Both the position numbers and the translations under genes were made by a program. From the NCBI RefSeq assembly GCF_030519355.1, contig NZ_JAUMKC010000021.1, positions 44,225-108,224 on the forward strand: a stretch of DNA of 64,000 bases, read 5' to 3'. This stretch comes from Mucilaginibacter sp. L3T2-6 (lineage in GTDB: Bacteria > Bacteroidota > Bacteroidia > Sphingobacteriales > Sphingobacteriaceae). Positions 1 through 8,496 of the stretch are shown here, piece by piece; position 1 is the first letter of the stretch; each line of letters begins with the position of its first letter. A model generated the notes under the pieces. That model ran no database searches. It saw only the letters and a list, made by a program, of their open reading frames with translations, and had not been told where the DNA came from.

Positions 1-625
1 GATGAGGGATATAGCGCGCGCTAACCTCAACACTTTTGTCTTTATAGGCTTTTAACGGAATAAGCATATTCTGCACCTCAACGGCAAGTTCCATCTCACG
101 CTGAAAACGTTCTGATTGCAGCCTTTCGCGGAAAAGTTTTTTATTTTCAAGCGCTACTACAATAACGTTTATTACGGTCTGGATAAAATTAAGATCGTTG
201 TTGAGCAATTCGCTTGAAGTATTGAAATCGCCGATCAGCGCGAAAGCCAAAGCTTTCTTTTTATGGTAAATAGGAATAAAGTAGTCATACTTTGCCAGCA
301 GCGGATTTTCATTATTGGCAAGCGGGGTTGGCCATTTAAATTTCCCCAGTTTAAGGCAGGCTTTATGCAGCTCGGTAAGTGGCTCAATATCGCCACCATA
401 TTTGGATAACAGCACATAAGTGCCGTCTTTTTCTATTAAAAATCTAAGTTTACCAACCTGCAGATAGCTTTTTAGAATTACCTGCAGCATCTGCAGCAGG
501 GTAGAGGTGGCTGTGTCCTTGTTAATGGCCTGCGTAACCTCAAGCAAAGCGTTTAATTCGGTTTGCCGTTTAAGCAGCAAGCGTATCAGTTCGTCTTCGG
601 CTGAGAGTTCGTCAATATTATCCAT
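1..625 (-). CDS. GAF-like sensor with start of SpoIIE/PP2C phosphatase domain (partial)
   Basis: The gene starts at the ATG at 625 and runs off the left edge, so only about 208 residues are visible. The first 20-170 residues look like a GAF-type sensory domain, preceded by a short helix rich in Leu and Glu. Near residue 180 comes a helical linker with the segment REMELAVEVQNMLIP, which resembles the conserved linker (E-LA--IQ-LLP) leading into SpoIIE/RsbU-type PP2C serine phosphatases. The expected function is therefore a regulatory phosphatase that dephosphorylates an anti-anti-sigma-like partner, but the catalytic aspartates lie outside the window, so the assignment rests on the linker alone. 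It is followed on the same strand, upstream, by an ABC permease with a 41-base gap; no functional link is evident. Confidence 0.7.
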   Translation of the reverse strand, partial: MDNIDELSAEDELIRLLLKRQTELNALLEVTQAINKDTATSTLLQMLQVILKSYLQVGKLRFLIEKDGTYVLLSKYGGDIEPLTELHKACLKLGKFKWPTPLANNENPLLAKYDYFIPIYHKKKALAFALIGDFNTSSELLNNDLNFIQTVINVIVVALENKKLFRERLQSERFQREMELAVEVQNMLIPLKAYKDKSVEVSARYIPH

Positions 626-666
626 CAGTTAATTGGGAAGGGCAGCCTAAAATAAAGATTATTTTT

Positions 667-1770
667 TTAAATGCGGGTACTTTGTGATTTTATATCAAAA
701 GCATCTCTTAATCCTACCGTTACAAGGTTAAAGGCATAAACCAGCACCATTATAGCCAATCCCGGAATAATAGCCAGGTATGCCGAATCCATTACAATAT
801 ATCCGTAATGCTCTTTAATCATACTGCCCCAGGTGGGCATAGGCGGCTGCGCACCAAACCCCAGGAAGCTTAATCCTGCTTCGAGCAATATGGCGGATGC
901 AAAGTTGGATGATGCTAAAACCAGTATCGGGCCGATAATGTTTGGCAAAATATGCCTGGTGATAATACGTGCGTTGTTGAATCCCAGTGAGCGCGCTGCT
1001 TCTATGTATTCTACCTGTTTTAAACTTAAAACCTGTCCGCGTACCAGGCGTGCTACCTCAACCCACATAGACAGGCCTACGGCAATAAAAATTTGCCATA
1101 GCCCCTTGCCCAGCGCAAACGAAATGGCAATAACCAGGAGTAATGCAGGTAACGACCATAAAATATTCATCAGCCAGCTTAAGGCCGCATCAATCCATCC
1201 GCCAAAATAACCCGCAATAGCCCCTATGCTTACCCCCAGCAGCATGCTTATAATAACAGACATTAAACCTACCGATAAAGATATGCGCGTGCCCAGAATC
1301 AAACGGCTTAAAAGGTCGCGGCCGTAAATGTCAGTTCCGAACCAATACGTGCGCTGGATAATATCAGCTCCCCGGCCTCCCAAAGGGGGAGTAAATTTGT
1401 AAGCTTTCTTTTCCGGCTTATCCTCTGCCCCGATATACTCGTTTACATATATGGAGTCTTTTATTACGTGGTAGCCGGTAATGGGTATTTCCCTGTAAAA
1501 GGAAGGCTGACCGAAGAGCATTTTGTTAAAGAAATTAACTGTGTCGACCGGTTCCGTTTTGCGGAGACGAAGTATAGTGAATGAAGAGCCGGGCTTTTTC
1601 ACGCTAAGCTGTATCGTCATGTTATTAGCAAGTGGGGTAGAATCGGGCATTATAAGATAACCTAGTACAGCTACCACAAGCATTAAAACAATCAGGGCCA
1701 GGCCTGCGACAGCGAGCTTATTGCGCTTAAATATTGTCCAGGTTCGTTTAGAGGGGCTGAGCTCGGTCAA
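667..1770 (-). CDS. OppC/DppC-type peptide ABC transporter permease
   Basis: Inner membrane permease of an oligopeptide or dipeptide ABC importer, 367 residues. The first membrane helix is at about residues 19-41. A periplasmic segment of roughly 100 residues follows before the conserved GTD-x-x-GRDLLSRL motif at 145-157; in proteobacterial OppC this segment is much shorter, and an enlarged one is what I would expect in Bacteroidota homologues. Five further helices follow, with the EAA loop that contacts the ATPase at about 257-278 (EAARSLGFNNARII). No OppB, ATPase or binding protein is adjacent, so the partners must be encoded elsewhere or beyond other genes. Substrate specificity cannot be read from the sequence. 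An antisense ORF at 833-1210 is a shadow. Confidence 0.9.
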   Translation of the reverse strand: MTELSPSKRTWTIFKRNKLAVAGLALIVLMLVVAVLGYLIMPDSTPLANNMTIQLSVKKPGSSFTILRLRKTEPVDTVNFFNKMLFGQPSFYREIPITGYHVIKDSIYVNEYIGAEDKPEKKAYKFTPPLGGRGADIIQRTYWFGTDIYGRDLLSRLILGTRISLSVGLMSVIISMLLGVSIGAIAGYFGGWIDAALSWLMNILWSLPALLLVIAISFALGKGLWQIFIAVGLSMWVEVARLVRGQVLSLKQVEYIEAARSLGFNNARIITRHILPNIIGPILVLASSNFASAILLEAGLSFLGFGAQPPMPTWGSMIKEHYGYIVMDSAYLAIIPGLAIMVLVYAFNLVTVGLRDAFDIKSQSTRI

Positions 1771-1903
1771 TTGTTTCTGTGAATACTTGGTTAAAGATAA
1801 GTTTTAATTGATCAAATTAATTGACAGAATAACCGATTGGGCCGGCCTTATTCAATATGTGACTTTAAGATGGCTGTTAACAAAAAGAGAGTTGTATATA
1901 TGT

Positions 1904-2818
1904 TCAGGATATCGGTTCTTTTCCCAGTTCTGCAGAATTTAGCCGGCCTGAGTGCTTATTCAAAAAATCATTAATCTCATCTTCAGTCCCCAGAAATGGG
2001 CCCGAGGCCTCCATTTTAAGGCTGGCCATAGCAGCTGCAAATTCTCCTGCATGCTGAATATCATCCCCTTTAAGCCGGCGATAAAGATAGCCCGCCATAT
2101 AGGTGTCGCCGCAGCCCGTTGCATCCACAACTTCCCGGGGGGCAAATGCCGGTATGACATAGCGTTTTCCGTCCTGAAAAATCTCCGAACCGTGGCTGCC
2201 GTTGGTTACTACAATTTCTTTTACACCCCATTCGGCTAATTGTTGCGCCCCCTGTTTAGTAGTTTCGCATCCAGTCAAGGCCTGCAATTCGGCAACATCG
2301 GCTTTCACAATCTCTGCGCAGGCAAGTGCTGCCTGTTTATCCGGCCAGCCCGTGGCATATACTTTTTGGTTTTCTACCCTGCGCAGGTAGCCCTGCACAT
2401 CAATACTTACACGCCCCCTGGCTGCCAGCTCTGCTATCAGCTCAACATCCATATCGCCTGCCAGCAGCGGGCCTAAATGAAATAGCTGCGCATTTACATC
2501 AGAGAGCCCGCCTGGCTCAAACGGGTCGGCCGTATCCAAAACGTTTTGAGTGCGCTCATCCTGGTTTTCGCCATAAATATTTTCAAAAACAACAGTATGG
2601 GCGCTTGGCAGTACCTGCACGTTTATGTCTTTTTCTCGCAGGGCTGTCACATAGTGCATCTCGGCGGGGGCCAATGCTGTCACCAGCAAGTAATCAATAT
2701 CCAGCTTGCTTACTGCGCACGAAAAATAATACGCCGTGCCACCAGGCATGTGTTTAGTAGCTTTGGTTGTAACTACCTTATCAGACGTGATATGACCTAT
2801 ACAACAGAGTTGGGACAT
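1904..2818 (-). CDS. PfkB-family carbohydrate kinase
   Basis: A 304-residue cytosolic kinase of the ribokinase/PfkB family, which transfers phosphate from ATP to a sugar or nucleoside hydroxyl. The N-terminal glycine pair of the substrate lid is at GGTAY (26-30), and the PfkB signature 2, DATGCGDT, is at 232-239 with the catalytic base Asp238. The segment VVTNGSHGSE at 203-212 fits the ATP-binding edge of the fold. The substrate is not evident: the family includes ribokinase, fructokinase and inositol or nucleoside kinases, and no neighbour helps. The gene stands alone, with a likely -7 promoter element at 2840-2847 giving a leader of about 15 bases. Confidence 0.88.
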   Translation of the reverse strand: MSQLCCIGHITSDKVVTTKATKHMPGGTAYYFSCAVSKLDIDYLLVTALAPAEMHYVTALREKDINVQVLPSAHTVVFENIYGENQDERTQNVLDTADPFEPGGLSDVNAQLFHLGPLLAGDMDVELIAELAARGRVSIDVQGYLRRVENQKVYATGWPDKQAALACAEIVKADVAELQALTGCETTKQGAQQLAEWGVKEIVVTNGSHGSEIFQDGKRYVIPAFAPREVVDATGCGDTYMAGYLYRRLKGDDIQHAGEFAAAMASLKMEASGPFLGTEDEINDFLNKHSGRLNSAELGKEPIS

Positions 2819-2839
2819 AATTAAACATTAAAGTAATTC

Positions 2840-2847
2840 GCAAGATA
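2840..2847 (-). promoter_or_regulatory. -7 promoter element for the PfkB kinase
   Basis: On the minus strand this reads TATCTTGC, one step from the Bacteroidota -7 consensus TAnnTTTG, and lies 21 bases before the ATG at 2818. No convincing -33 TTTG is seen at the usual 19-20 base spacing. The same octamer is used before the DUF1275 gene at 61218. Confidence 0.45.
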
Positions 2848-2858
2848 GGAATTTATTT

Positions 2859-2911
2859 GATGTGCGGATGTGCAGATGATTGATGTGCGAATTTCTGATG
2901 CGGGGATGTGC
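2859..2911. repeat. Intergenic GATGTGC word-repeat cluster
   Basis: Four copies of the heptamer GATGTGC occur at 2859, 2867, 2882 and 2905 within 53 bases. The same kind of word appears in the opposite orientation at 14855-14884 and once at 39976. It is non-coding, and unlike the other word-repeat elements in the window it is mainly direct rather than palindromic. Confidence 0.6.
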
Positions 2912-3015
2912 AAATGGAAAAAACTATTTCCACAAACAAGATCAGTAAAAAAATGCTCCAATGGAATTACTTACTGCGGCACAAATAGTAGCCTGAGCAT
3001 CGACAGGCGAGATGA

Positions 3016-3049
3016 TAAAAAAATCCGGCCCCGCGATTGCAGAGCCGGA
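3016..3049 (-). terminator. Rho-independent terminator of the 60-residue protein gene
   Basis: On the minus strand an 11-bp stem (two G-T pairs, tetraloop AATC) spans 3049-3024 and is followed directly by seven T residues. It lies 40 bases past the stop of the small gene at 3089-3271. Confidence 0.85.
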
Positions 3050-3088
3050 CTAAAAATCTTTAGTTAAATCGTTTAGGCCTTTCGGGGC

Positions 3089-3271
3089 TTAATAGCTAAA
3101 AGTTTTGTTTTTTGCAGCAACCTCCAATATCTTGTCGGTTATGCTCATGCGATGGCTTTTTGCTTTTAGTTCGTCGGTGGATACACCATATTTTTTTGTC
3201 CAGTACTCATCTGCTGAATTTGCCTGGATCTGCGTTATTTCCCGGTTTTGATTTTGACTGTTGTTTTTCAT
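3089..3271 (-). CDS. Small protein resembling DUF3606
   Basis: A 60-residue, soluble, polar protein starting at an ATG at 3271. The stretch DEYWTKKYGVSTDELKAK matches the general shape of DUF3606 proteins (a Y-W-T-K-K--GVS-EEL core followed by a short helix), a family of small proteins with no known biochemical role. The N-terminal 20 residues are rich in Asn and Gln and probably disordered. A strong terminator 40 bases downstream supports it as a real, independently transcribed gene. Family assignment is by eye. Confidence 0.65.
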   Translation of the reverse strand: MKNNSQNQNREITQIQANSADEYWTKKYGVSTDELKAKSHRMSITDKILEVAAKNKTFSY

Positions 3272-3562
3272 AGCTCAATTGATTTTAGCGAACGGTTAAT
3301 GGAATTAATTTACTTAAACATTTACTCTACGCTAAGATTGCAATTACGGACTTACAACCTTCTGACTTAAGCTGAAACTAATTTTTAATGCTTTTTTAAC
3401 GATCGTTTAACACTAAGAACCAGCTCTGCTTTGTCAGTTAGCAGTGTTGTAAAGGTAAGGTTAACAGATTAACAGGAAATTACGGCTATGTTAAGTTAAT
3501 GTTAATCAAATTCAGCGCGCCCCCTTCATTTTCGCGGGATGCCCGGCAAACCGGTTATTAAA

Positions 3563-4108
3563 TTATATCCTTCTAACCAGCATATTAAAATCGACACCAA
3601 CTACCGGGATTTTTTTCCAATGGCTGTCTTTATAAGTCCAGGTGCCTCCGTTTAATATAACTACGGGAAAATGATTGTCTCCGCCATAATCAGCCAGGCT
3701 CTCAATAGCGACTAATATGGCGCCTTTTGTCTGCAGATGGTAGGGTTCGAGATCGATATTTACACAGCTTTTCCCTTTTGGCGCTGCACCATAGATATCC
3801 TGCGTGAACAGCTTTTCCTGCGGACCATCATCATTGAACCTGTAAACATTCACTTTAAATCTAAGGCTATCACTGTTGCCGTTCTCCACATCGAAATGAA
3901 ACTTCAGCAATTGTGCCGGCTTGTGCCCGATATTCATTTTAACACCTACCTGGTTGCCCTTTCGCAGGTCGAAGCTGCTGTTTGCCGAACCATCGCGGGG
4001 CTTATTGCCGATATGCCTGGTTTTATACTTGTTTTGCGCGATTACAGTAGTTGTGGTCAGCAAAAGTATTACTGCTGCACATTTTAGTTTAGAGGGTAAG
4101 GTCATCAT
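3563..4108 (-). CDS. Secreted protein of unknown function
   Basis: A 181-residue protein with a clear signal peptide (basic start, hydrophobic core at about 10-23, cleavage likely after VIAQ). There is no lipobox, so it is probably periplasmic or exported. The mature part alternates hydrophobic residues as in a beta-sandwich, with short loops rich in Asp, Asn and Gly (for example DVENGNSDS, DYGGDNH). I do not recognise the family; it resembles the small beta-rich accessory domains found in Bacteroidota surface proteins. It stands alone between the small DUF3606-like gene and the sdh operon. Confidence 0.7.
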   Translation of the reverse strand: MMTLPSKLKCAAVILLLTTTTVIAQNKYKTRHIGNKPRDGSANSSFDLRKGNQVGVKMNIGHKPAQLLKFHFDVENGNSDSLRFKVNVYRFNDDGPQEKLFTQDIYGAAPKGKSCVNIDLEPYHLQTKGAILVAIESLADYGGDNHFPVVILNGGTWTYKDSHWKKIPVVGVDFNMLVRRI

Positions 4109-4564
4109 CTTTATAGGGTTTTAAGGCAAGACGATATTCTTACAAAAATGGTTGCATTGTGTTACTTTTTCGCGCATTACTATTGATAAACTGCCTTGAT
4201 TGAATTGAGATATATAGCAGAGAACCGGTGTTTTATGAAAAACGGTAATGCGTTTGCTGATGTTGCATGCCTTGTAACCAACAAACCGATAACGGCCATA
4301 TTAGGCAATAGGGAGGAAATATAGATTTTTTGTTAAATATCTGTAAATCAATAGTTTATTGTAAATTAATAATGGTTGCAGGTTTGGCTCCAACGTTTCA
4401 GTCTAATTAATTTATTTTCAGTTAGTTACATCAAGGGTTTACATAAAAAACTGTAAAGTACCTGTAAACCATGGCCGGGTAAATCCTGCCGGGCAAACAG
4501 CCGGGTTGTAGCTGCCTTTTAATTGTGGCGACGCTGCAACGAATGTAATTATCCACAGCGAATT
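4109..4564. other. Intergenic region with no recognised gene
   Basis: About 450 bases, AT-rich, between the secreted protein gene and the sdh terminator. I see no convincing coding frame (one 29-codon ATG frame at 4234 is not persuasive) and no strong hairpin apart from the terminator at its end. Runs of TGTAAA/GTAAAT recur at 4320-4460. Confidence 0.5.
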
Positions 4565-4600
4565 AAAAAATAAAAGCCCCGTGATTTCCCACGGAGCCTT
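4565..4600 (-). terminator. Terminator of the sdhCAB operon
   Basis: On the minus strand an 8-bp stem, GCTCCGTG with CACGGGGC, spans 4597-4576 with a 6-base loop and is followed by TTTTATTTTTT. It sits 30 bases past the sdhB stop, as expected for the end of the operon. Confidence 0.85.
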
Positions 4601-4626
4601 ATCGTAATTAAACAATTGTGTGCTAT

Positions 4627-5418
4627 CTATTCACCGCCCGCATGATCATGTGCAGCTTCCTGCCTGAACAGCTTGGCGCTGAAGTAATCATTATTCATGC
4701 GGCTGATATTGGTCATTTTGATTTCCTTAGGACATTCGGCTTCGCAAGCGCCTGTATTGGTGCAATTGCCAAATCCTTCTTCATCCATTTGCGCTACCAT
4801 AGCCTGCACACGGCTGTAACGCTCGGGCTGGCCCTGGGGCAACATACCCAACTGGGTAATTTTTGCAGAAACAAATAACATAGCGGATGCATTTTTACAA
4901 GCCGCTACGCAGGCGCCGCAACCTATACATGTAGCCGAGTTGAAGGCTTCATCGGCAATTACCTTTGGGATAGGGATAGCATTCGCATCGACAGTAACGC
5001 CGGTATTTACCGAGACGAAACCACCCGCCTGTTGTATCCTGTCGAACGCTGAACGGTCAACCGCCAGGTCCTTCACAACCGGGAATGCAGCGGCACGCCA
5101 TGGCTCAATCACGATAGTTTCACCATCGTGAAATGAACGCATGTGCAACTGGCAGGTTGTAATTGCCTGCTTAGGCCCGTGCGGATGCCCGTTGATATAG
5201 AGCGAACACATTCCGCAGATACCCTCGCGGCAATCGTGATCAAAATGGATAGGCTCCTCGCCTTTATGGATAAGGCTCTCGTTTACCACGTCGAGCATTT
5301 CCAGGAATGACATGTCAGGCGAGATGCCTTCAGCCTTGTAAGTAACAAAAGCGCCCTTGGTCTGGGCATTTTTCTGCCTCCAGACTTTTAGCGTCAAATT
5401 CATATTTCCAGTACTCAT
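4627..5418 (-). CDS. sdhB: Succinate dehydrogenase/fumarate reductase iron-sulfur subunit
   Basis: SdhB carries electrons from the FAD of SdhA to the membrane quinone site in respiratory complex II. The 263-residue protein has a plant-ferredoxin-type [2Fe-2S] domain with Cys63, Cys68, Cys71 and Cys89, and a C-terminal domain with CIGCGAC (164-170), Cys174 and the later Cys219, Cys225 and Cys229, which provide ligands for the [4Fe-4S] and [3Fe-4S] clusters. It is the last gene of sdhCAB, separated from sdhA by a 70-base spacer filled by a palindromic repeat (5425-5490), and is followed by a strong terminator. The order C-A-B with a single membrane subunit is the type B complex typical of Bacteroidota. 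Confidence 0.96.
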   Translation of the reverse strand: MSTGNMNLTLKVWRQKNAQTKGAFVTYKAEGISPDMSFLEMLDVVNESLIHKGEEPIHFDHDCREGICGMCSLYINGHPHGPKQAITTCQLHMRSFHDGETIVIEPWRAAAFPVVKDLAVDRSAFDRIQQAGGFVSVNTGVTVDANAIPIPKVIADEAFNSATCIGCGACVAACKNASAMLFVSAKITQLGMLPQGQPERYSRVQAMVAQMDEEGFGNCTNTGACEAECPKEIKMTNISRMNNDYFSAKLFRQEAAHDHAGGE

Positions 5419-5424
5419 ATTATT

Positions 5425-5490
5425 AAGTCTTGAGCCCTAAGTTTAAAGTCCTGAGCCGGTAAGCGACTCAAGGCTTTAAACTTTAGACTT
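5425..5490. repeat. Palindromic word-repeat element in the sdhA-sdhB spacer
   Basis: Inner arms AAGTTTAAAG (5439-5448) and CTTTAAACTT (5474-5483) are a perfect 10-bp inverted repeat. Outer arms AAGTCT (5425-5430) and AGACTT (5485-5490) also pair. The words TTGAGCC/CTGAGCC and GACTCAAGG recur between them. The sdhA stop codon lies at the edge of the element. Confidence 0.75.
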
Positions 5491-7423
5491 ATTTATAACT
5501 ACGTTGTGACGGATGAACAAATTCAAACTCGAGCATTTCTTTATGCATGTTTTCAGGCTGATTGTCACCGGTGTACTCCCATGCTGCAACAAACGAGAAA
5601 TTATCATCGTCGCGAAGCGCTTCGCCTTCAGGAGTTTGCGATTCCAGGCGGAAGTGACCGCCGCATGATTCTTTGCGCTGCAGGGCATCGTCAACCATCA
5701 GTTCACCCAATTCCAGGAAGTCGGCTACGCGGCCGGCACGCTCAAGGGCAGGGTTAACTTCATCATTCTCGCCTACTACTTTGGCATTTTTCCAAAAGTC
5801 GGCCCTTAACTCGCGTATTAAACCTTTAGCTTTGATCAGGCCTTCTTCGGTGCGCGCCATTCCGCAATATTCCCACATAATGTGGCCCAGTTCACGGTGA
5901 TATTCAACTACTGTTTTGTTGCCTTTTAGGGCAAGCAACTTATTTATCCGGGCGATAACCTCCTGTTTGGTTTGCTCAAATGCCGGGTGCTTAATATCCA
6001 CCGGTTTTGGCCCTATTGATGCTAAGTAATCGCCCAATGTATATGGTATAACGAAATAGCCGTCGGCCAAGCCTTGCATCAGTGCAGATGCACCCAGGCG
6101 ATTGGCGCCGTGATCGCTGAAGTTACATTCACCCAAAGCATACAGGCCGGGCACGTTGGTGCTCAGGTTATAATCTACCCAAAGACCGCCCATAGTGTAA
6201 TGCACCGCGGGGTATATACGCATTGGCTGGGTGTATGGGTCTTCGTTAGTGATCTGGTAGTACATGTCAAACAGGTTACCATATTTTGCAGATACGGCGT
6301 CCTTGCCCAAACGGTTTATGGCGTCAGCAAAGTCAAGGAATACGGCTATGCCCGAACCGCCTACGCCCCTTCCGTCGTCAACCATTTCCTTGGCGTTACG
6401 CGAAGCCACGTCGCGTGGCACCAGGTTGCCGAATGACGGATATTTTCTTTCCAGGAAGTAATCCCTGTCTTCTTCTTTCACATCTGCAGCTTTAAGCTCT
6501 CCTTTGCGAAGGCGCTCGGCAACAGCCTGGGTTTTCGGAGCCCAGACACGTCCGTCATTACGCAGCGATTCCGACATCAGCGTCAGCTTCGACTGGTGGT
6601 CGCCGGTTACAGGGATACAGGTCGGGTGTATCTGTGTATAGCAGGGGTTTGCAAAGAATGCACCGCGTTTATGCGCGCGCCACGCAGCAGTTACGTTTGA
6701 GCCGATAGCATTGGTAGATAAGTAAAACACATTGCCGTATCCCCCGGTTGCCAGTAATACCGCGTGACCGCTGTGTGTCTCAATCGCGCCTGTAATCAGG
6801 TTACGGGTAACTATACCTTTGGCATGACCATCAATCATCACCACGTCCAGCATTTCGGTACGGGTGTACATTTTAACCTTGCCTAAATGTATCTGCCGGT
6901 TTAGCGCTGAATAAGCGCCCAGCAATAATTGCTGCCCGGTTTGGCCCCTGGCATAAAATGTACGCGATACCTGCGCACCACCAAATGACCGGTTATCAAG
7001 CAAGCCGCCGTATTCGCGGGCAAACGGAACGCCTTGTGCCACGCACTGATCGATGATATTCACCGACACCTCGGCCAAACGGTAAACGTTTCCTTCGCGG
7101 GCACGGTAGTCTCCGCCTTTAATAGTATCGTAAAACAGGCGGTAAACGCTGTCGCCATCATTCTGATAGTTTTTAGCGGCGTTTATACCACCCTGCGCGG
7201 CAATAGAGTGCGCACGGCGCGGGCTGTCCTGGAAACAAAACGCTTTTACGTTGTAGCCCAGCTCGGCCAGTGATGCCGCTGCTGCTCCCCCGGCCAAACC
7301 CGTACCTACAACAATCACGTCGTATTTACGCTTATTGGCGGGGTTAACCAGCTTTAAGTCGAATTTATGCTTGCTCCATTTTTCGGCTAATGGACCTTTT
7401 GGAATTTTAGCATCTAAAGTCAT
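5489..7423 (-). CDS. sdhA: Succinate dehydrogenase/fumarate reductase flavoprotein subunit
   Basis: The catalytic subunit of complex II, oxidising succinate to fumarate with covalently bound FAD. The FAD-binding motif GTGLAGG lies about 40 residues in, followed by RRAHSIAAQGG, whose His is the usual site of covalent FAD attachment. Residues typical of the active site (the HPT near the middle and the HYTMGG segment) are present. The frame is open to 7501, which would give 670 residues, but the extra 26 residues are encoded by a palindromic repeat (7447-7502). The ATG at 7423, preceded by AAAAGAGAA and giving 644 residues, fits the family start MTLDAKIPKGP. I therefore chose 7423. Confidence 0.95.
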   Translation of the reverse strand: MTLDAKIPKGPLAEKWSKHKFDLKLVNPANKRKYDVIVVGTGLAGGAAAASLAELGYNVKAFCFQDSPRRAHSIAAQGGINAAKNYQNDGDSVYRLFYDTIKGGDYRAREGNVYRLAEVSVNIIDQCVAQGVPFAREYGGLLDNRSFGGAQVSRTFYARGQTGQQLLLGAYSALNRQIHLGKVKMYTRTEMLDVVMIDGHAKGIVTRNLITGAIETHSGHAVLLATGGYGNVFYLSTNAIGSNVTAAWRAHKRGAFFANPCYTQIHPTCIPVTGDHQSKLTLMSESLRNDGRVWAPKTQAVAERLRKGELKAADVKEEDRDYFLERKYPSFGNLVPRDVASRNAKEMVDDGRGVGGSGIAVFLDFADAINRLGKDAVSAKYGNLFDMYYQITNEDPYTQPMRIYPAVHYTMGGLWVDYNLSTNVPGLYALGECNFSDHGANRLGASALMQGLADGYFVIPYTLGDYLASIGPKPVDIKHPAFEQTKQEVIARINKLLALKGNKTVVEYHRELGHIMWEYCGMARTEEGLIKAKGLIRELRADFWKNAKVVGENDEVNPALERAGRVADFLELGELMVDDALQRKESCGGHFRLESQTPEGEALRDDDNFSFVAAWEYTGDNQPENMHKEMLEFEFVHPSQRSYK

Positions 7424-7446
7424 TTCTCTTTTATATTTAGTGAGTG

Positions 7447-7502
7447 GTTGATCAGGTTGAGTTGCTGACCAGGTTTCCCCGTTCAACTGCTCCTTAATCA
7501 AC
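7447..7502. repeat. Palindromic word-repeat element in the sdhC-sdhA spacer
   Basis: An imperfect palindrome built from the word GTTGA/TCAAC: it begins GTTGATCAGG and ends CCTTAATCAAC, with further copies (GTTGAGTTG, GTTCAACTG) inside. It lies wholly between sdhC and the chosen sdhA start and happens to be open in the sdhA frame, which would mislead start prediction. Confidence 0.65.
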
Positions 7503-7519
7503 TAATCTAACTTAGTCAA

Positions 7520-8308
7520 CTATTTACTTATAACATTTATATAATAGTACCAAATCGGCATCAGTGCAAATCCTACAGGGATTATTACAGCAAACAGCCA
7601 GGTACCTACAAATTCAACAATAGGCGTATACTTCCGGTGCGTCCATCCTAATGTGCGGAAAGCACTCTGAAAGCCGTGCAGCAGGTGGTAGGCTACCGCT
7701 ATCATGGCTATCACATAGAATAAGTCATACACCGGGTTTTTAAAGCTCTCTGCTACCCGTGCATGCAAATCTTTCACTTTAATAACTTCAACGTTATTTT
7801 CTGTAGTTACCGATTTTTCAAAATCAGACGTTACCGGCGTGAACGCTTGTGAGGTGGTCTTATCAGTCGCTAAATCTGTACGGTATTCTTTATAAGGCAC
7901 CTTGTTGCTGTATTTATAGGCAAACCAAAAATCACTCATGTGGATTACAATGAACAGCAGCAGGATTGAGCCCAGCAGCCCCATGTTTTTTGACGACCAT
8001 GTAGCGGGCGACCTGTTTGGTGTTGCATAGCTTACAGGCCTTGCCTTGCGGTTTTTGATGGTTAAGACCAGGGCGTAGATAGCATGTATTACAATCGAGA
8101 TGTAAAGGATATATGCTATCACCTCGATTGGCGGAAAATGCGTCAGGAAATTAGCATAAAGGTTGAAACCATAGCCATCGTCATTTCTGAACAGCAACAG
8201 GTTGCCGCCAAGGTGCACAATTAAAAACGTACACAAAAACAAGCCCGTTAAAGCCATTATCAGCTTTTTCCCTAACGACGAGTTAAAGGTTTGTTTAAAT
8301 TCGCTCAT
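7520..8308 (-). CDS. sdhC: Succinate dehydrogenase cytochrome b558 subunit
   Basis: The membrane anchor and di-haem quinone-binding subunit of a type B complex II, 262 residues. Five membrane helices can be read at about 14-38, 52-80, 110-132, 190-212 and 233-256. Candidate haem ligands are His residues in IVHLGGN, IVIHAIY, VIHMSDF and YHLLHGF. A soluble loop of about 50 residues between helices 3 and 4 (about 133-185) is rich in Thr and charged residues. It is the first gene of the operon, with a -7 promoter element at 8332-8339 about 23 bases before the ATG. Confidence 0.93.
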   Translation of the reverse strand: MSEFKQTFNSSLGKKLIMALTGLFLCTFLIVHLGGNLLLFRNDDGYGFNLYANFLTHFPPIEVIAYILYISIVIHAIYALVLTIKNRKARPVSYATPNRSPATWSSKNMGLLGSILLLFIVIHMSDFWFAYKYSNKVPYKEYRTDLATDKTTSQAFTPVTSDFEKSVTTENNVEVIKVKDLHARVAESFKNPVYDLFYVIAMIAVAYHLLHGFQSAFRTLGWTHRKYTPIVEFVGTWLFAVIIPVGFALMPIWYYYINVISK

Positions 8309-8331
8309 TATATTGTCAGATTTATTTTCCG

Positions 8332-8339
8332 CAAAAGTA
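8332..8339 (-). promoter_or_regulatory. -7 promoter element of the sdhCAB operon
   Basis: On the minus strand this reads TACTTTTG, an exact match to TAnnTTTG, 24 bases before the sdhC ATG. A TTTG lies upstream but at 12 rather than 19-20 bases, so the -33 element is weak or absent. Confidence 0.6.
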
Positions 8340-8409
8340 TTTATTATATGCCAAAAGATATTAATGGATTCAGCTTATTGAGTATGAATTAGCTATTTAG
8401 AAACAATCT

Positions 8410-8494
8410 AAAAAGAGGCTGAAAGGATCACGAACCCGGACCTAAGCGCAATTGCTGACTTGTGATGATTAGTTTTATTTCTGTGCCTCTTTTT
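8410..8494. ncRNA. Candidate structured RNA or bidirectional terminator
   Basis: A perfect 10-bp long-range stem pairs AAAAAGAGGC (8410-8419) with GCCTCTTTTT (8485-8494). Nested inside are ATCAC (8427-8431) with GTGAT (8462-8466) and AGC (8445-8447) with GCT (8454-8456). On either strand the outer stem ends in a T run, so each strand would terminate here. It sits between the divergent sdhC and thioredoxin-fold lipoprotein promoters. It could be a small RNA of about 85 nt on either strand, or simply an insulator; I do not recognise an Rfam family. Confidence 0.35.
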
Positions 8495-8496
8495 TA

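Noticed and set aside
2326..2757. A 143-codon plus-strand ORF within the PfkB kinase gene
   Set aside because: Antisense shadow; the protein is rich in His, Pro and Arg, as expected from a shifted reading.
8420..8445. A tRNA T-arm-like stretch (GGTCCGGGTTCGTGATCC on the minus strand)
   Set aside because: No acceptor stem, D-arm or anticodon arm can be built around it, so it is not a tRNA or tRNA fragment that I can support.
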